Shown: positions 14,748 through 24,043, numbered from the stretch's first letter. The stretch is DNA of 33,583 bases from Anaerolineae bacterium (GCA_017303775.1 JAFLCH010000014.1:1-33583), one strand, 5' to 3'. The notes: generated by a model from the sequence alone, not told the origin. A program made the numbers and translations.

Positions 14748-15138
14748 TCGGGATCACCGCGGTCGCTTCAATTTCCACGCGTGCTGCGTCCTCGATCAAT
14801 GCCTTCACCTCCAGCGCCGTCATCGCCGGATAATGATTGCCCATGACTTCACGGTATGCCTGTCCCAGTGCCTTCCCGCTTGCCAGATACTCTTGCTTAT
14901 CCACCACATACCACGTCAGCCGTGTCACATGCTCTGGCTTTCCGTCGGCTGTTTCCAGTATCGCGACGATATTTTGCAGCGCTTTTTTGGCCTGCTCCAC
15001 GAAATCCTCACTTTGGAATTGGCAGCTCTCATCCCAACCAATCTGCCCGCTGATGAACACCAGCTTGCCGTTTGCTACTGCAATCCCGTTGGAATAGCCG
15101 CGTGGTTTTGCCCACCCCGGTGGCTGTAATATTTCCAT
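14740..15138 (-). CDS. RidA family (YjgF/YER057c/UK114) protein
   Basis: 132 residues, the normal RidA length. Visible features are 'YSNGIAVANGKLVFISGQIGWD', 'FVEQAKKALQNIVAILETADGK', 'VTRLTWYVVDKQEY', and the C-terminal 'YPAMTALEVKALIEDAARVEIEATAVI' with the Arg and Glu used in the imine/enamine pocket. RidA proteins hydrolyse reactive enamines and imines made by PLP and flavin enzymes; relatives also act as 2-aminomuconate deaminases. It lies downstream of the kynureninase operon on the same strand, but 407 bases separate them. It could help hydrolyse the ring enamine made from 2-aminobenzoyl-CoA, or detoxify products of the PLP enzymes nearby; this is an inference. Confidence 0.9.
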   Translation of the reverse strand: MEILQPPGWAKPRGYSNGIAVANGKLVFISGQIGWDESCQFQSEDFVEQAKKALQNIVAILETADGKPEHVTRLTWYVVDKQEYLASGKALGQAYREVMGNHYPAMTALEVKALIEDAARVEIEATAVIPTG

Positions 15139-15178
15139 TCCGCTTATCGCTCCCGGTTTAATAATCGGGTTCTATATC

Positions 15179-15207
15179 TTGACAGATATGAACTTTTGTT
15201 CTATAAT
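15179..15207 (+). promoter_or_regulatory. Consensus sigma-70 promoter pointing into the 15.2-15.5 kb gap
   Basis: TTGACA (15179-15184) and TATAAT (15202-15207) are separated by exactly 17 bases, a perfect match to the housekeeping promoter. Transcription would start near 15214, away from the RidA gene and toward the 3' end of kynU on the opposite strand. Why such a strong promoter lies here is not explained by the recognised genes. Confidence 0.75.
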
Positions 15208-15244
15208 GAAATGTGCGAATGAGTCGCTTAAATTGAGGATCGCC

Positions 15245-15553
15245 ATGTCCCCATCAACCCAATCTCACATTTTTTGTCCTAATTGTTTGGCGGATGTGGC
15301 GGCGTTTGTCTGCGGCAGTTTCGCGTCTTCCCGCACACCAACCCCATTCAATGCCGTTTTGTCGGCGGCTCCGTCGCTTACAGCCGCCCATATGGCGGGA
15401 TTGGCGGGACGGCGGCAGCCAACACCGTATTTCCCGCAGCCAAAAGCGGCCATCACCCGTCTTCCCGCCGTTCACCGCCATAAACGCGCGCCAAACAAGC
15501 CTGTTCCCGCCGCCAATAACGGCGGGTATTCTGCCATAAAACGACTTAGGTGA
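15245..15553 (+). CDS. Possible small protein of unknown function (or leader of a non-coding RNA)
   Basis: A 102-codon reading frame begins at an ATG with GAGGA five bases upstream, about 30 bases after a consensus promoter, so transcription and initiation look real. The N-terminus contains 'FCPNC' and another Cys ('AFVCGSF'), like half a zinc ribbon. The rest is rich in Ala, Pro, Arg and Ser and resembles no family I know. It could be a frame-shifted or decaying gene, or the region may act as RNA. Its last eight bases overlap the end of kynU on the other strand. The stretch 15139-15545 otherwise holds only GC-rich repeats with four copies of TTCCCGC (15328, 15431, 15462, 15504). Confidence 0.3.
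   Translation: MSPSTQSHIFCPNCLADVAAFVCGSFASSRTPTPFNAVLSAAPSLTAAHMAGLAGRRQPTPYFPQPKAAITRLPAVHRHKRAPNKPVPAANNGGYSAIKRLR
15506..15526. terminator. GC-rich hairpin downstream of kynU
   Basis: CCCGCCG (15506-15512) and CGGCGGG (15520-15526) form a perfect seven-base stem with a seven-base loop, 20 bases past the kynU stop on the minus strand. There is no long T run on either strand, so it may be a weak or Rho-assisted terminator or an RNA-stabilising end. Confidence 0.45.
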
Positions 15554-16799
15554 CTTTGGCTCGTGCTTTGAACGCTGCGTTGTCCCACGCCCGCGTTTCG
15601 AGGATTTCAGCCAGTATCCCCACCGCTTTCCAGATGTCCTCGTATCCCACATACAGCGGCGTAAATCCAAACCGCAAAATATCCGGCGCGCGGAAGTCTC
15701 CAATCACCCCCCGTGCGATCAGCGCCTGCATCATCGCGTATCCTTCCGGGTGGCTCAGGCAGACTTGGCTTCCCCGCTGTTCTCGCTCGGTCGGCGTCAC
15801 CAATTTTAGGTCGTAACCCTTGCACTGTTCTTCCACCAGCCGCATGAACAGGTCAGACATAACCAGCGACTTCTCTCGCATCGCCTGTAAATCAGCCTCT
15901 AACATCACGTCAACGCCGCATTCCAGTGCCGTCATACTCAGTACCGCCTGCGTACCGGCCAGATACCGCGAGATACCCTCCGCCGGTTCGTACTTCCACT
16001 CAAATGAGAACGGCTGTGCGTGTCCCATCCATCCCGCTAGCGGCTGGCTGAATCGTGCCTGATGCCGTTCCGCGACGTAAACGAAAGCCGGTGCTCCCGG
16101 CCCCCCATTTAAGTACTTGTATCCGCACCCGATTGCAAAATCAGCTTCGACATCATCCAACTCCACCGGCATCGCTCCGGCTGAATGTGCCAGATCCCAA
16201 ATCACCAGCGCTCCCATCTCATGCGCGCGCTTGGTAATCGCTTTCATATCGTGCATCCAGCCCGTCCGGTAATTCACATGCGTGAGCATCACCACAGCCG
16301 TTTGCGTATCAATCGCGTCGATGATCTCCTCAGCCCATTTCAACCGGAGTTCATGCGCGCTGCCCAACAGTTCAACCAGCCCTTGCGCCATATACAAATC
16401 AGTCGGGAAGTTATCTGGCTCCGAAAGGATGACACTCTTACCCACCTGTAGCTTAAGCGCTGCCGCCAGTACCTTGAACAGGTTCACCGAGGTTGAATCA
16501 GCAACTACAACCTGCCCCGGCTTCGCGCCCACCAATCGCCCGATCTTATCTCCTAACCGTCGCGGCATATCGTACCAGCCGGCCCCAATCCAACTTCGAA
16601 TGAGTCCGTTGCCCCACTCTTGCCTCACAGCCTCTCCCAGTCGGGCTTCAACCCCTTTTGGCAGTGCTCCCAACGAATTTCCGTCAAAGTATAAGACACC
16701 CTCTGGAACGTAGAATTTTTCCCTGAAGGCCTTTAGCGGATCATTAGCATCCATCTCACGGATTGCTTCATACGATATTGTGGTCAACTTGCTCTCCAT
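15546..16799 (-). CDS. kynU: Kynureninase
   Basis: 417 residues, the standard length. Kynureninase is a PLP enzyme that splits L-kynurenine into anthranilate and L-alanine. Signature stretches are 'LYFDGNSLGALPKGV', 'DSTSVNLFKVLAAAL', 'EPDNFPTDLYMAQGL', 'THVNYRTGWMHDM', 'WDLAHSAGAMPVEL', and the PLP lysine in 'GCGYKYLNGGPGAPAF' (Lys228). It is the last gene of the operon: its ATG overlaps the stop of the CoA ligase gene (TAATG), so the two are translationally coupled. This joins anthranilate formation directly to its activation. Tryptophan 2,3-dioxygenase and kynurenine formamidase, the earlier steps from tryptophan, are not in the window. Confidence 0.97.
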   Translation of the reverse strand: MESKLTTISYEAIREMDANDPLKAFREKFYVPEGVLYFDGNSLGALPKGVEARLGEAVRQEWGNGLIRSWIGAGWYDMPRRLGDKIGRLVGAKPGQVVVADSTSVNLFKVLAAALKLQVGKSVILSEPDNFPTDLYMAQGLVELLGSAHELRLKWAEEIIDAIDTQTAVVMLTHVNYRTGWMHDMKAITKRAHEMGALVIWDLAHSAGAMPVELDDVEADFAIGCGYKYLNGGPGAPAFVYVAERHQARFSQPLAGWMGHAQPFSFEWKYEPAEGISRYLAGTQAVLSMTALECGVDVMLEADLQAMREKSLVMSDLFMRLVEEQCKGYDLKLVTPTEREQRGSQVCLSHPEGYAMMQALIARGVIGDFRAPDILRFGFTPLYVGYEDIWKAVGILAEILETRAWDNAAFKARAKVT

Positions 16800-18427
16800 T
16801 ACTGTGCCTTGATCATTTCCTGTCGGCGCAGGACAAAACGCTGTAACTTACCGGTGTTTGTTCGTGGGAGCGATTCTTTGAACTCAATTGCTCGTGGATA
16901 CTTATAAGGCGCGATGACCTGCTTTACGAATTCTTGCAATGTTTTCACCATTGCCTCGTCGCCTGTTTCTCCTGCTTTCAGCACCACGAACGCTTTTACA
17001 ATCTGTCCGCGGTCATCATCCGGTGCCCCCACGACTGCGCAATCAGCCACAGCCGGGTGTTTCATTAACGCTTCTTCAACCTCCGGCCCGGATACATTGT
17101 AGCCAGCCGTCAGGATAATATCATCCGTGCGCGCGTGGAACCAGAAGTAGCCATCATCATCCATGAAATAAGCATCGCCCGTCACGTTCCAACCGTTTTG
17201 CGAATAATCTTTTTGTCGCTCATCAGACATATATCGGCATCCGGTCGGCCCTTTTACCGCTAGTCGCCCCACGTTACCGGAGGGCAGGGGATTGCCTTGC
17301 TGATCGAGAATGCATGCCCGATAACCCGGTATCGGCCTGCCTGTCGACCCCGGTCGTACATCTGCCCCTGCCGCCGAGATAAAGATATGCAGCAACTCGG
17401 TCGAGCCGATCCCATCAATCATCTCAATCCCGCTTGCCTCGCGCCACATCGTTCGGGTAGAAACAGGCAGCGCCTCTCCTGCCGAGATGCACTTTTTGAG
17501 GGACGAAATATTATATCCCCCCACCAATCCGGACATCTGTCGGTAGAATACGGGGGATGACCACGTAATCGTAATTTTAAAATCTTGAATAGCCTTTAAC
17601 ATAATGTCAGGTGAGAGCTTTTCGAGCAGCACCGTCGATCCCCCGACCCGCATCGGGAACAGCAGTATCCCACCCAGACCAAAGGTGAACGCGAGGGGCG
17701 GTGTACCGATGCTGATGTCATCCGGTGTCATCTGCACAATCGACTTCGGGAAACAATCACAAATTGTCAGCACATCGCGGTGGAAATGCATGGTTCCCTT
17801 AGGCTTGCCCGTGGTGCCGGAGGTAAAAGCGATCAGCACCACATCATCTGCTGCGGTATCGATTGCCTCGAACTCCCCAGACTTTCCGCCCGCACGAGCT
17901 TCCAACCCATCACTCGAAGCATCGTTAAAGTACATAATCTGTTTTAAGCTAGGACAGCGTTTTTGTGCGGCCAGCAGTTCGGTGTCCAGCGCTTTATCAC
18001 ATAACGCTGCGTTCACCTGCGCTTTTTCCATCACATCCACGAGTTCTTTTTCCCGCAGCATTGCCATCGTGGTTACAGCGATTAACCCCGCTTTTACCAC
18101 CGCAAACCAGCAAATAGCCATAATGGCGCTGTTTGCCCCACGCAGTAGCACACGGTTTCCCGGAACCAATCCCATATCCTCGGTGAGAACTTGTGCAATC
18201 TGGTTCACCTGCTTGAGCATCTCAGCATAACTGATGACGCCCGTGTAATTATGAATGACAGGGCGATTCCCCCATCCCTTTTGCACATGCTTATCGAGAA
18301 GTTCAGCGCCACAGTTAATGCGTTCTGGATATTGAACCTCTGGTATTTCAAAGATCATTTCCGGCCACTGATCGCGGGGTGGTAGGTTGTCCCGTGCGAA
18401 AGTATCCACATGTGCGGTGTAACTCAT
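16799..18427 (-). CDS. abmG: 2-Aminobenzoate-CoA ligase (aryl-CoA ligase)
   Basis: 542 residues of the AMP-forming acyl-CoA synthetase superfamily. The AMP-binding motif '[11 protein letters not shown]' lies at 201-211, '[20 protein letters not shown]' holds the hinge region, and the C-terminal catalytic Lys is in '[11 protein letters not shown]' (Lys527). The opening '[18 protein letters not shown]' is characteristic of 2-aminobenzoate-CoA ligases. It should convert anthranilate, ATP and CoA to 2-aminobenzoyl-CoA in the cytosol. Overlaps with its neighbours (ATGA at 18424-18427, TAATG at 16799) place it in the middle of a tightly coupled operon. A benzoate or salicylate ligase is possible, but kynureninase beside it favours anthranilate. 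The gene symbol follows the Azoarcus clusters and is less certain than the function. Confidence 0.88.
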   Translation of the reverse strand: MSYTAHVDTFARDNLPPRDQWPEMIFEIPEVQYPERINCGAELLDKHVQKGWGNRPVIHNYTGVISYAEMLKQVNQIAQVLTEDMGLVPGNRVLLRGANSAIMAICWFAVVKAGLIAVTTMAMLREKELVDVMEKAQVNAALCDKALDTELLAAQKRCPSLKQIMYFNDASSDGLEARAGGKSGEFEAIDTAADDVVLIAFTSGTTGKPKGTMHFHRDVLTICDCFPKSIVQMTPDDISIGTPPLAFTFGLGGILLFPMRVGGSTVLLEKLSPDIMLKAIQDFKITITWSSPVFYRQMSGLVGGYNISSLKKCISAGEALPVSTRTMWREASGIEMIDGIGSTELLHIFISAAGADVRPGSTGRPIPGYRACILDQQGNPLPSGNVGRLAVKGPTGCRYMSDERQKDYSQNGWNVTGDAYFMDDDGYFWFHARTDDIILTAGYNVSGPEVEEALMKHPAVADCAVVGAPDDDRGQIVKAFVVLKAGETGDEAMVKTLQEFVKQVIAPYKYPRAIEFKESLPRTNTGKLQRFVLRRQEMIKAQ

Positions 18428-19578
18428 GTTGTTGAACCTTTCAATAAGGAGCGGGCAATGATTAACTTCTGGACTTCAGTTGCGCCTTCATAAATACGGA
18501 GTGCTCGGATTTCCCTGTACAATCGTTCAGTGATTGTCCCATGTTGAATACCAAGACCCCCGAAAATCTGTACTGCCGAGTCAATTACCTGCTGCGCCGA
18601 CTCAGTAGCCATCATCTTAGCCATTGCAGCCTCTTGTGTAGTTGGCTTGCCTTGTATATCACGCGTCCATGCTGCCTGAGCAGTGAGGAGCGCTGAAGCT
18701 TCAACAGCCGTAGCCATATCAGCTAACTTTGCCTGTGTCATCTGGAAATCAGCCAGTGATTGCCCGAAAAGCTGTCGCTGCTTGGCGCGTTGGAGTGCCT
18801 CATCAAGTGCCCGTCGGGCGAACCCGACTGCCGCCCCGGCGACTGATGCCCTGAAGATGTCTAACGTCTGCATAGCCACCTTAAACCCCGATCCAGCCTC
18901 ACTTAAGCGCTGCTCAATTGGGATGCGGCAGTTCTCGAACCGCAGTGTTGCCAGAGGGTGCGGCGCGATGACTTCGATTCGTTCAGTAATCTGCAATCCC
19001 GGAGTATTCGACGGGACAATGAATGCCGAAATCCCCCTTGCTCCGTTAATAGGCTCACTTCGTGCAAATACTGTGTAGAAATCAGCAATTCCACCATTGG
19101 AAATCCACGTCTTGCAACCATTAAGGATATACGTGTCACCTTCTAGTGTTGCTGTAGTGGTCATCGCCGCGACATCAGATCCTGCTTCAGGTTCTGAAAG
19201 TGCGAATGCTGCAATCCACTCTCCTTCGGCCACCTTCGGTAAATAGGTTTGCTTCAAATCCTCCGAACCATAAAGTGTGATTGCACCACTCCCTAGTCCT
19301 TGCATGGCGAACGAGAAATCAGCCAATCCGGCGTGGTATGCTAGTGTCTCTCGGATCAAACATAATGCCCTTGAATCCAGCTTCTCTAGGACACCGCCGT
19401 ATGCCTCCGGAACACAGTATCGTAGCCATCCTGCCTGTCCCAACTGTTGAACCAGATCACGACATGCAGCGTCAACATCTTCTGGTTCATCAGCGGCGAG
19501 ACTCCTTTTGCACCACGCGTTTAATGCTTCGACGAGTTGAGCATGTTTTGTCTCAAAGAAGGGTAGGGCTGTGTTCAT
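18424..19578 (-). CDS. Acyl-CoA dehydrogenase
   Basis: 384 residues, typical for the family. FAD and substrate motifs are visible: '[18 protein letters not shown]', '[19 protein letters not shown]', '[36 protein letters not shown]'. The last stretch holds the catalytic Glu of the Y-E-G-A/T motif. It should oxidise an acyl-CoA to the enoyl-CoA and pass electrons to ETF. In this operon a likely substrate is a cyclic or ring-opened C7 acyl-CoA derived from 2-aminobenzoyl-CoA; that assignment is inferred from position. Its gene starts two bases after the crotonase stop and overlaps the ligase start by four bases. Confidence 0.92.
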   Translation of the reverse strand: MNTALPFFETKHAQLVEALNAWCKRSLAADEPEDVDAACRDLVQQLGQAGWLRYCVPEAYGGVLEKLDSRALCLIRETLAYHAGLADFSFAMQGLGSGAITLYGSEDLKQTYLPKVAEGEWIAAFALSEPEAGSDVAAMTTTATLEGDTYILNGCKTWISNGGIADFYTVFARSEPINGARGISAFIVPSNTPGLQITERIEVIAPHPLATLRFENCRIPIEQRLSEAGSGFKVAMQTLDIFRASVAGAAVGFARRALDEALQRAKQRQLFGQSLADFQMTQAKLADMATAVEASALLTAQAAWTRDIQGKPTTQEAAMAKMMATESAQQVIDSAVQIFGGLGIQHGTITERLYREIRALRIYEGATEVQKLIIARSLLKGSTT

Positions 19579-19580
19579 AC

Positions 19581-20387
19581 CTAATCGCCCTTGAAAAGAG
19601 GTTTTTGTTTTGCGGCAAACGCTTCATATGCTCGTCGAAAATCTTGGGTTTGCATGCAAATGGCTTGTGCTTCGGCCTCGGCCTCAATGGCTTCATCGAT
19701 ACTCATCGACCATTCCTGATGCAGCATTTTCTTCGTCATTGCATGCGCGAATGTTGGTCCAGTCGCCAATTGCTCAGCCATCTGTCTGGCTTTAATGATG
19801 AGTTCGTCGCCCTCGAGAAGCGCGTTATAGAATCCCCACTGGAACCCTTCTTCAGCCGTCATTGTTCGCCCTGTGTACAGCAGTTCTGCTGCACGGCCTT
19901 GACCGATAATCCGGGGTAATATGGAACATGCACCCATATCGCAACCGGCCAATCCCACTCTTGTAAACAGAAAAGCAGTTTTGCAGCTAGGCGTTCCGTA
20001 ACGGAAGTCCGATGCCATCGCTAGGATTGCGCCTGCTCCCGCGCAGACTCCTTCTACTGCGCTGATGACCGGTTGTGGGCAAGCGCGCATCGCTTTCACC
20101 AAATCACCTGTCATCCGCGTAAAATCAAGGATTTCCGGCATACTCATACGAGTGAGTGGCCCGATAATTTCGTGTACATCACCACCTGAACAGAAATTGC
20201 CTTCCGCACCGGTCAAAATAACGACTTTGATCTCTTTTTCATACACCAAGTTGCGAAATAAATCACGCAGCTCCGCATAAGATTCAAACGTTAGAGGATT
20301 CTTTTTTTCCGGACGGTTTAACGTGATTTCGGCAACCTTGCCAGAGACCTTCCATAAAAAATGTTTCGCTGCATACTCTTTGAGCAT
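19581..20387 (-). CDS. Crotonase-fold (enoyl-CoA hydratase/isomerase family) protein with altered active site
   Basis: About 268 residues. The fold is clear: '[20 protein letters not shown]', '[20 protein letters not shown]' (oxyanion hole), '[20 protein letters not shown]', '[35 protein letters not shown]'. The two catalytic Glu of classical enoyl-CoA hydratases are absent: the first is replaced in 'GAGAILAMA' and the second falls in 'FTRVGLAG'. The Asp in 'GCDMGA' may take over. It may therefore be a ring-opening hydrolase or an isomerase rather than a simple hydratase. ATG 20387 is chosen because GGAGAG is eight bases upstream; a start at 20420 would overlap the MarR gene. Confidence 0.85.
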   Translation of the reverse strand: MLKEYAAKHFLWKVSGKVAEITLNRPEKKNPLTFESYAELRDLFRNLVYEKEIKVVILTGAEGNFCSGGDVHEIIGPLTRMSMPEILDFTRMTGDLVKAMRACPQPVISAVEGVCAGAGAILAMASDFRYGTPSCKTAFLFTRVGLAGCDMGACSILPRIIGQGRAAELLYTGRTMTAEEGFQWGFYNALLEGDELIIKARQMAEQLATGPTFAHAMTKKMLHQEWSMSIDEAIEAEAEAQAICMQTQDFRRAYEAFAAKQKPLFKGD

Positions 20388-20391
20388 GTGT

Positions 20392-20895
20392 TCACTCTCC
20401 TGTATGTCTTTCCTGAACACTGCGTTTAACTTTGCCTAGCAATATATACAAAGTATGTTGCTCTTCCCCCGTCAACCCGCTCATCCAATCCGCAATCCAG
20501 TTCTCGTGTTCTGCTGCCATTTCTTGGAAGGTTTCGTTTCCTTTTACAGTGAGCCTAACCTTCCATACCCGTCGATCATCGGGCAATGTAACGCGTTCGA
20601 CTAAACCTTCTTTTTCCAATTGATCGGTGATACCTGTGATATTCCCTCCGGAAACCATCATCCGTTGCGAAATTTCTCCCATCCGCAACCCTTCTGGGTG
20701 GCGAGCGAGCTGAGCCATCAGGTCAAAACGAGGAAGCGTGATATCAAAGTCGATGCGTAGGCGTTTTCTTACACAGTTTTCGATCAGCGTAGTGCTTGCC
20801 AGCATGCGTAGCCATAACCGGAGAGAGGTATGGTCGGTTTCCGAAATGATTGTTTCCCGGTCGATAAAAATGGTCTCGTTTGTTACTTGAGACAT
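20392..20895 (-). CDS. MarR family transcriptional regulator
   Basis: 167 residues with the MarR winged helix near 60-120: '[46 protein letters not shown]', then the wing '[14 protein letters not shown]'. Regulators of this type in aromatic-degradation operons often bind the CoA thioester of the substrate and then leave the DNA; here 2-aminobenzoyl-CoA is a plausible ligand. It sits inside the operon between the monooxygenase and crotonase genes, so it probably controls its own synthesis. AAGGAG precedes the ATG. A likely operator is the inverted repeat at 23223-23243. Confidence 0.9.
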   Translation of the reverse strand: MSQVTNETIFIDRETIISETDHTSLRLWLRMLASTTLIENCVRKRLRIDFDITLPRFDLMAQLARHPEGLRMGEISQRMMVSGGNITGITDQLEKEGLVERVTLPDDRRVWKVRLTVKGNETFQEMAAEHENWIADWMSGLTGEEQHTLYILLGKVKRSVQERHTGE

Positions 20896-20914
20896 GACTT
20901 CTCCTTAACTACTA

Positions 20915-23179
20915 TTAACTCTGTGCCGCTCTCGCAAGGTTACGTTCAAGTTGTGCTTTCCCACGCAGATATTGGTTAGGCCACTGAACGTCTGCATAGC
21001 CGAGTTGCGCGGCTGCATGAAGTGTCCAATATGGGTCAGCGAGATGTGGCCTTCCAATGGCGCATAAATCAGCTCGCCCCGCAGCAATGATACTGTTAAC
21101 ATGATCAGGTTCGAAAATAGCTCCCACTGCCATCGTTGCGATGCCGACTTCATTTCGGATACGGTCAGAAAATGGCGTCTGATACATACGACCATAAATC
21201 GGTTTTGCCTGCTCACTCGTTTGCCCTGATGAAACGTCAATCAAATCAGCTCCAGCATCTTTGAATAAATGTGCAATCATTACAGCGTCATTGTCTGTGT
21301 TTCCACCCGGAGCCCAATCATGTGCAGATATTCGAACCGACATTGGTTTGTGAGAAGGCCAACTATCACGCATTGCCCGAAATACTTCTAAGGGATAACG
21401 ACAGCGATTCTCAATAGAACCACCATACTCATCAGTTCGCTGATTACTGAGTGGGGAAATGAAACTCGAGAGAAGATACCCGTGCGCACAGTGTAGCTCC
21501 AACCAATCGAATCCACATGCTGCTGCCCACTCTGTTGACCTTAGGAAGTCAGCCTTCACGCGTTCCATATCATCTTTTATCATGGCTTTGGGGATTGCGT
21601 GGCGTGGACTATAGGGAACAGCCGATGGGGCAATCAGCGGCCAATTCCCTTCCAGTAGCGGCTCACCATCTTCTTCCCACCCCAATTGAGTTGATCCTTT
21701 TGCCCCGGCATGACCCAGTTGTATTGCAATTTTGGCAGATGTTCGTGAATGCACATAATCTACGATGTGTTTCCATGCATCCTGATGCTCAGGCAAATAC
21801 ATACCTGCACATCCGGGGGAAATTCTTGCGTCAGCCGAAACGCAGGTCATCTCTGTAAAAACCAGACCCGCTCCCCCATGTGCCCGACTTCCAAGATGAA
21901 CAAGGTAGAAATCATCTGGGGTACCGTTTTGACATGAGTACATAGCCATAGGCGAAACTACAACACGATTATCTAAGGTGAGTTCACGTAGCTTAAACGG
22001 AGTGAACATTGGCGGAATTGGTTTCGCATCAATTCCGCTTTGGGCTGCCATCCAACTTTCAACCTGTTTAACGTATTGATTGTCACGTAGTCGTAAATTC
22101 TCGTGGGATATGCGCTGACTTCTTGTCAAAAGACTATAAGCAAATTGCTCTGCTTCTAGCTTTGTATAGCGCTTGACATTTTCAAACCAGTCCGTGCTGT
22201 TACGTGCGGCATTTTGGATTTTAAGTACTTCAATTTTGCGTTCAGCTTCATAACTTTTTAGTGCTTCTTGAAGATTGCTATGAGTCTCAATCGATTTCGC
22301 GAGGGCGATTGCGTCTTCCAATGCCAGTTTTGTCCCTGACCCGATTGAAAAATGGGCTGTATGGGCCGCATCTCCTAACAGAACAATATTTTGATGAACC
22401 CAATTTTCGTTAGTGATACGTAGAAAGTTAATCCAAGGTGATTTTAGATGACTGGCATTGCTCATCAATGATTCGCCGTCTAAATACTTTGCGAACAGCT
22501 TTTCGCAAAATGAAATTGATTCGGCTGTGGTCATACGATCTAGACCCGCTCGCAGCCAATTTTCCTCTGGCGTTTCTACGATGAAGGTACTGGTTGACTC
22601 ATCAAAGCGATAGGCATGAGCTTGGAACCACCCCCATTCTGTTTCCTCAAATGCAAAGGTAAAAGCGCCAAACTGTTTACGAGTTCCGAACCATGCGTAT
22701 TTACAGTTTCGTTTTTCAATATGGGGCTTGAAGAATGCTTCGTATTTGCGTCTGATCGAACTATTTGCGCCATCACCAGCGATGATGAGGTCTGCATTTC
22801 GATAATCGGTATCGTCAATGATTTCCGTGTTAAAAATCAGCTCCACACCAAGTTCTCGGCACCGATCTTGCAGGATATTGAGCAAATGTTTACGCCCGAT
22901 ACCACAGAATCCATGCCCACTCGATGTGATCGTTCTGCCTTTGAAGTGAACCTCTATATCATCCCAGTGATTAAAACTGTTCAGGATGCGTTCGTGACTT
23001 TTTGGGTCTGCCTGAGCGAGATTTCCAAGCGTTTGATCTGAGAAAACAACACCCCAACCAAATGTGTCATCAGGGCTGTTGCGCTCAATGATGGTAATTT
23101 GATGTCTAGAGTCAATTTTTTTCAGTAGAAGCGCAAAATATAGTCCTGCCGGTCCGCCGCCTATACAAATAACTCTCAT
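20915..23179 (-). CDS. abmA: Anthraniloyl-CoA monooxygenase/reductase (fused flavoprotein)
   Basis: 754 residues in two halves. The N-terminal half (about 1-385) is a class A FAD monooxygenase: '[19 protein letters not shown]', '[16 protein letters not shown]', '[19 protein letters not shown]'. The C-terminal half (about 390-754) is an Old Yellow Enzyme-type FMN oxidoreductase: '[20 protein letters not shown]', '[21 protein letters not shown]', '[16 protein letters not shown]'. This fusion hydroxylates and then reduces 2-aminobenzoyl-CoA, giving a non-aromatic 2-amino-5-oxocyclohexene carboxyl-CoA, with NAD(P)H and O2. Salicyloyl-CoA 5-hydroxylase has the same architecture and is the main alternative; the CoA ligase and kynureninase favour anthranilate. 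It is the first gene of the operon. Its base composition is noticeably AT-rich. Confidence 0.93.
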   Translation of the reverse strand: MRVICIGGGPAGLYFALLLKKIDSRHQITIIERNSPDDTFGWGVVFSDQTLGNLAQADPKSHERILNSFNHWDDIEVHFKGRTITSSGHGFCGIGRKHLLNILQDRCRELGVELIFNTEIIDDTDYRNADLIIAGDGANSSIRRKYEAFFKPHIEKRNCKYAWFGTRKQFGAFTFAFEETEWGWFQAHAYRFDESTSTFIVETPEENWLRAGLDRMTTAESISFCEKLFAKYLDGESLMSNASHLKSPWINFLRITNENWVHQNIVLLGDAAHTAHFSIGSGTKLALEDAIALAKSIETHSNLQEALKSYEAERKIEVLKIQNAARNSTDWFENVKRYTKLEAEQFAYSLLTRSQRISHENLRLRDNQYVKQVESWMAAQSGIDAKPIPPMFTPFKLRELTLDNRVVVSPMAMYSCQNGTPDDFYLVHLGSRAHGGAGLVFTEMTCVSADARISPGCAGMYLPEHQDAWKHIVDYVHSRTSAKIAIQLGHAGAKGSTQLGWEEDGEPLLEGNWPLIAPSAVPYSPRHAIPKAMIKDDMERVKADFLRSTEWAAACGFDWLELHCAHGYLLSSFISPLSNQRTDEYGGSIENRCRYPLEVFRAMRDSWPSHKPMSVRISAHDWAPGGNTDNDAVMIAHLFKDAGADLIDVSSGQTSEQAKPIYGRMYQTPFSDRIRNEVGIATMAVGAIFEPDHVNSIIAAGRADLCAIGRPHLADPYWTLHAAAQLGYADVQWPNQYLRGKAQLERNLARAAQS

Positions 23180-23222
23180 ATCAGCACCTTGGAAATCATA
23201 ACTGTGATATATTTATGCTTGA

Positions 23223-23243
23223 AATGTTTATACCTAAAACATT
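23223..23243. promoter_or_regulatory. Putative operator between the monooxygenase operon and the SDR gene
   Basis: AATGTTT (23223-23229) and AAACATT (23237-23243) form a perfect inverted repeat with seven bases between them, in the 84-base gap between two divergent genes. Its place and symmetry fit a site for the MarR protein encoded in the operon, which could control both directions. Binding is not shown by the sequence. Confidence 0.5.
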
Positions 23244-23263
23244 AATCTGTCAAGGAATTGCGT

Positions 23264-24043
23264 ATGGATCAATTTTCATTACAAGGCAAAGTTGCATTGA
23301 TCACAGGTGCTTCACGCGGAATTGGAGAAGCAATTGCACAGACCTTTGCTAAGGCTGGTGCTCAAGTGATCGTAGCGAGTCGCCATCTAGATAATCTCGA
23401 AGTCGTTGTACAAACCATTCGAGGGAATGGCGGAGAGGCGTTTGCTATTGCAGCTCATATGGGAGATGCTGGCGCTGTTAAGTTACTCGTACAGCAATCG
23501 ATTGATCTATTTGGTGGAATTGATGTTGTCGTGAATAATGCCGGTATAAATCCATATTGGGGATCATTATTAGAAGCAGAAGAAAGCCTATGGGATAAGA
23601 CACTTGATGTTAACCTCAAAGGATATTTCCGCCTGATTCGAGAAGCAACCCCGTCAATGATCGAACGAGGCGGGGGTAAGGTGATTAATATTGCTTCGAT
23701 AGCTGGATTGAGTCCGATGCCGGGAGTTGGATTGTATGGGATCTCCAAAGCGGCTGTAATTATGTTGACTAAAATACTCGCCGTTGAACTTGCTCCAAAC
23801 AATATCCAAGTGAATGCAATCGCACCCGGGTTTGTAAAAACTCGCTTTAGTCAGGCGATTTGGGGAGACGAAACTGTGAATCAGGCTGTGATCGACAACA
23901 CACCAGCTAAGCGAATTGCTGATGTGGACGAACTTATGGGCTTAGCTTTGTATCTAGCTACCCCTGCCAGTCAATATTTGACAGGACAAACGATTGTAAT
24001 TGATGGAGGACTCACCTTGTCTACCAGTAACTACGGAGACTAA
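23264..24043 (+). CDS. Short-chain dehydrogenase/reductase (SDR)
   Basis: About 259 residues. Classical SDR motifs are present: the cofactor-binding 'TGASRGIGEAIA' (about 14-25), 'VVNNAGINPYWG', the catalytic Ser in 'INIASIAGLS', and the 'YGISK' Tyr-Lys pair, with 'LTGQTIVIDGG' at the end. It oxidises or reduces a hydroxyl or keto group with NAD(P). Being divergent from the anthraniloyl-CoA operon and sharing its control region, it is a good candidate for the hydroxyacyl-CoA dehydrogenase step. ATG 23264 has AAGGA seven bases before it; a TTG at 23258 is less likely. Its 3' end overlaps the dehydratase-like gene tail to tail by four bases. Confidence 0.9.
   Translation: MDQFSLQGKVALITGASRGIGEAIAQTFAKAGAQVIVASRHLDNLEVVVQTIRGNGGEAFAIAAHMGDAGAVKLLVQQSIDLFGGIDVVVNNAGINPYWGSLLEAEESLWDKTLDVNLKGYFRLIREATPSMIERGGGKVINIASIAGLSPMPGVGLYGISKAAVIMLTKILAVELAPNNIQVNAIAPGFVKTRFSQAIWGDETVNQAVIDNTPAKRIADVDELMGLALYLATPASQYLTGQTIVIDGGLTLSTSNYGD

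Noticed and set aside
15300-15545. CRISPR-like array of TTCCCGC repeats
   Set aside because: The repeated unit is only seven bases and the spacing (103, 31 and 42 bases) is irregular; no cas genes are present.
15254-15703. 149-codon minus-strand frame across the end of kynU
   Set aside because: It overlaps the recognisable kynureninase C-terminus in another frame and resembles no protein.
16799-18427. Long-chain fatty-acid CoA ligase
   Set aside because: The N-terminal motif and the neighbours (kynureninase, fused monooxygenase/reductase) fit an aryl-CoA ligase for 2-aminobenzoate better.
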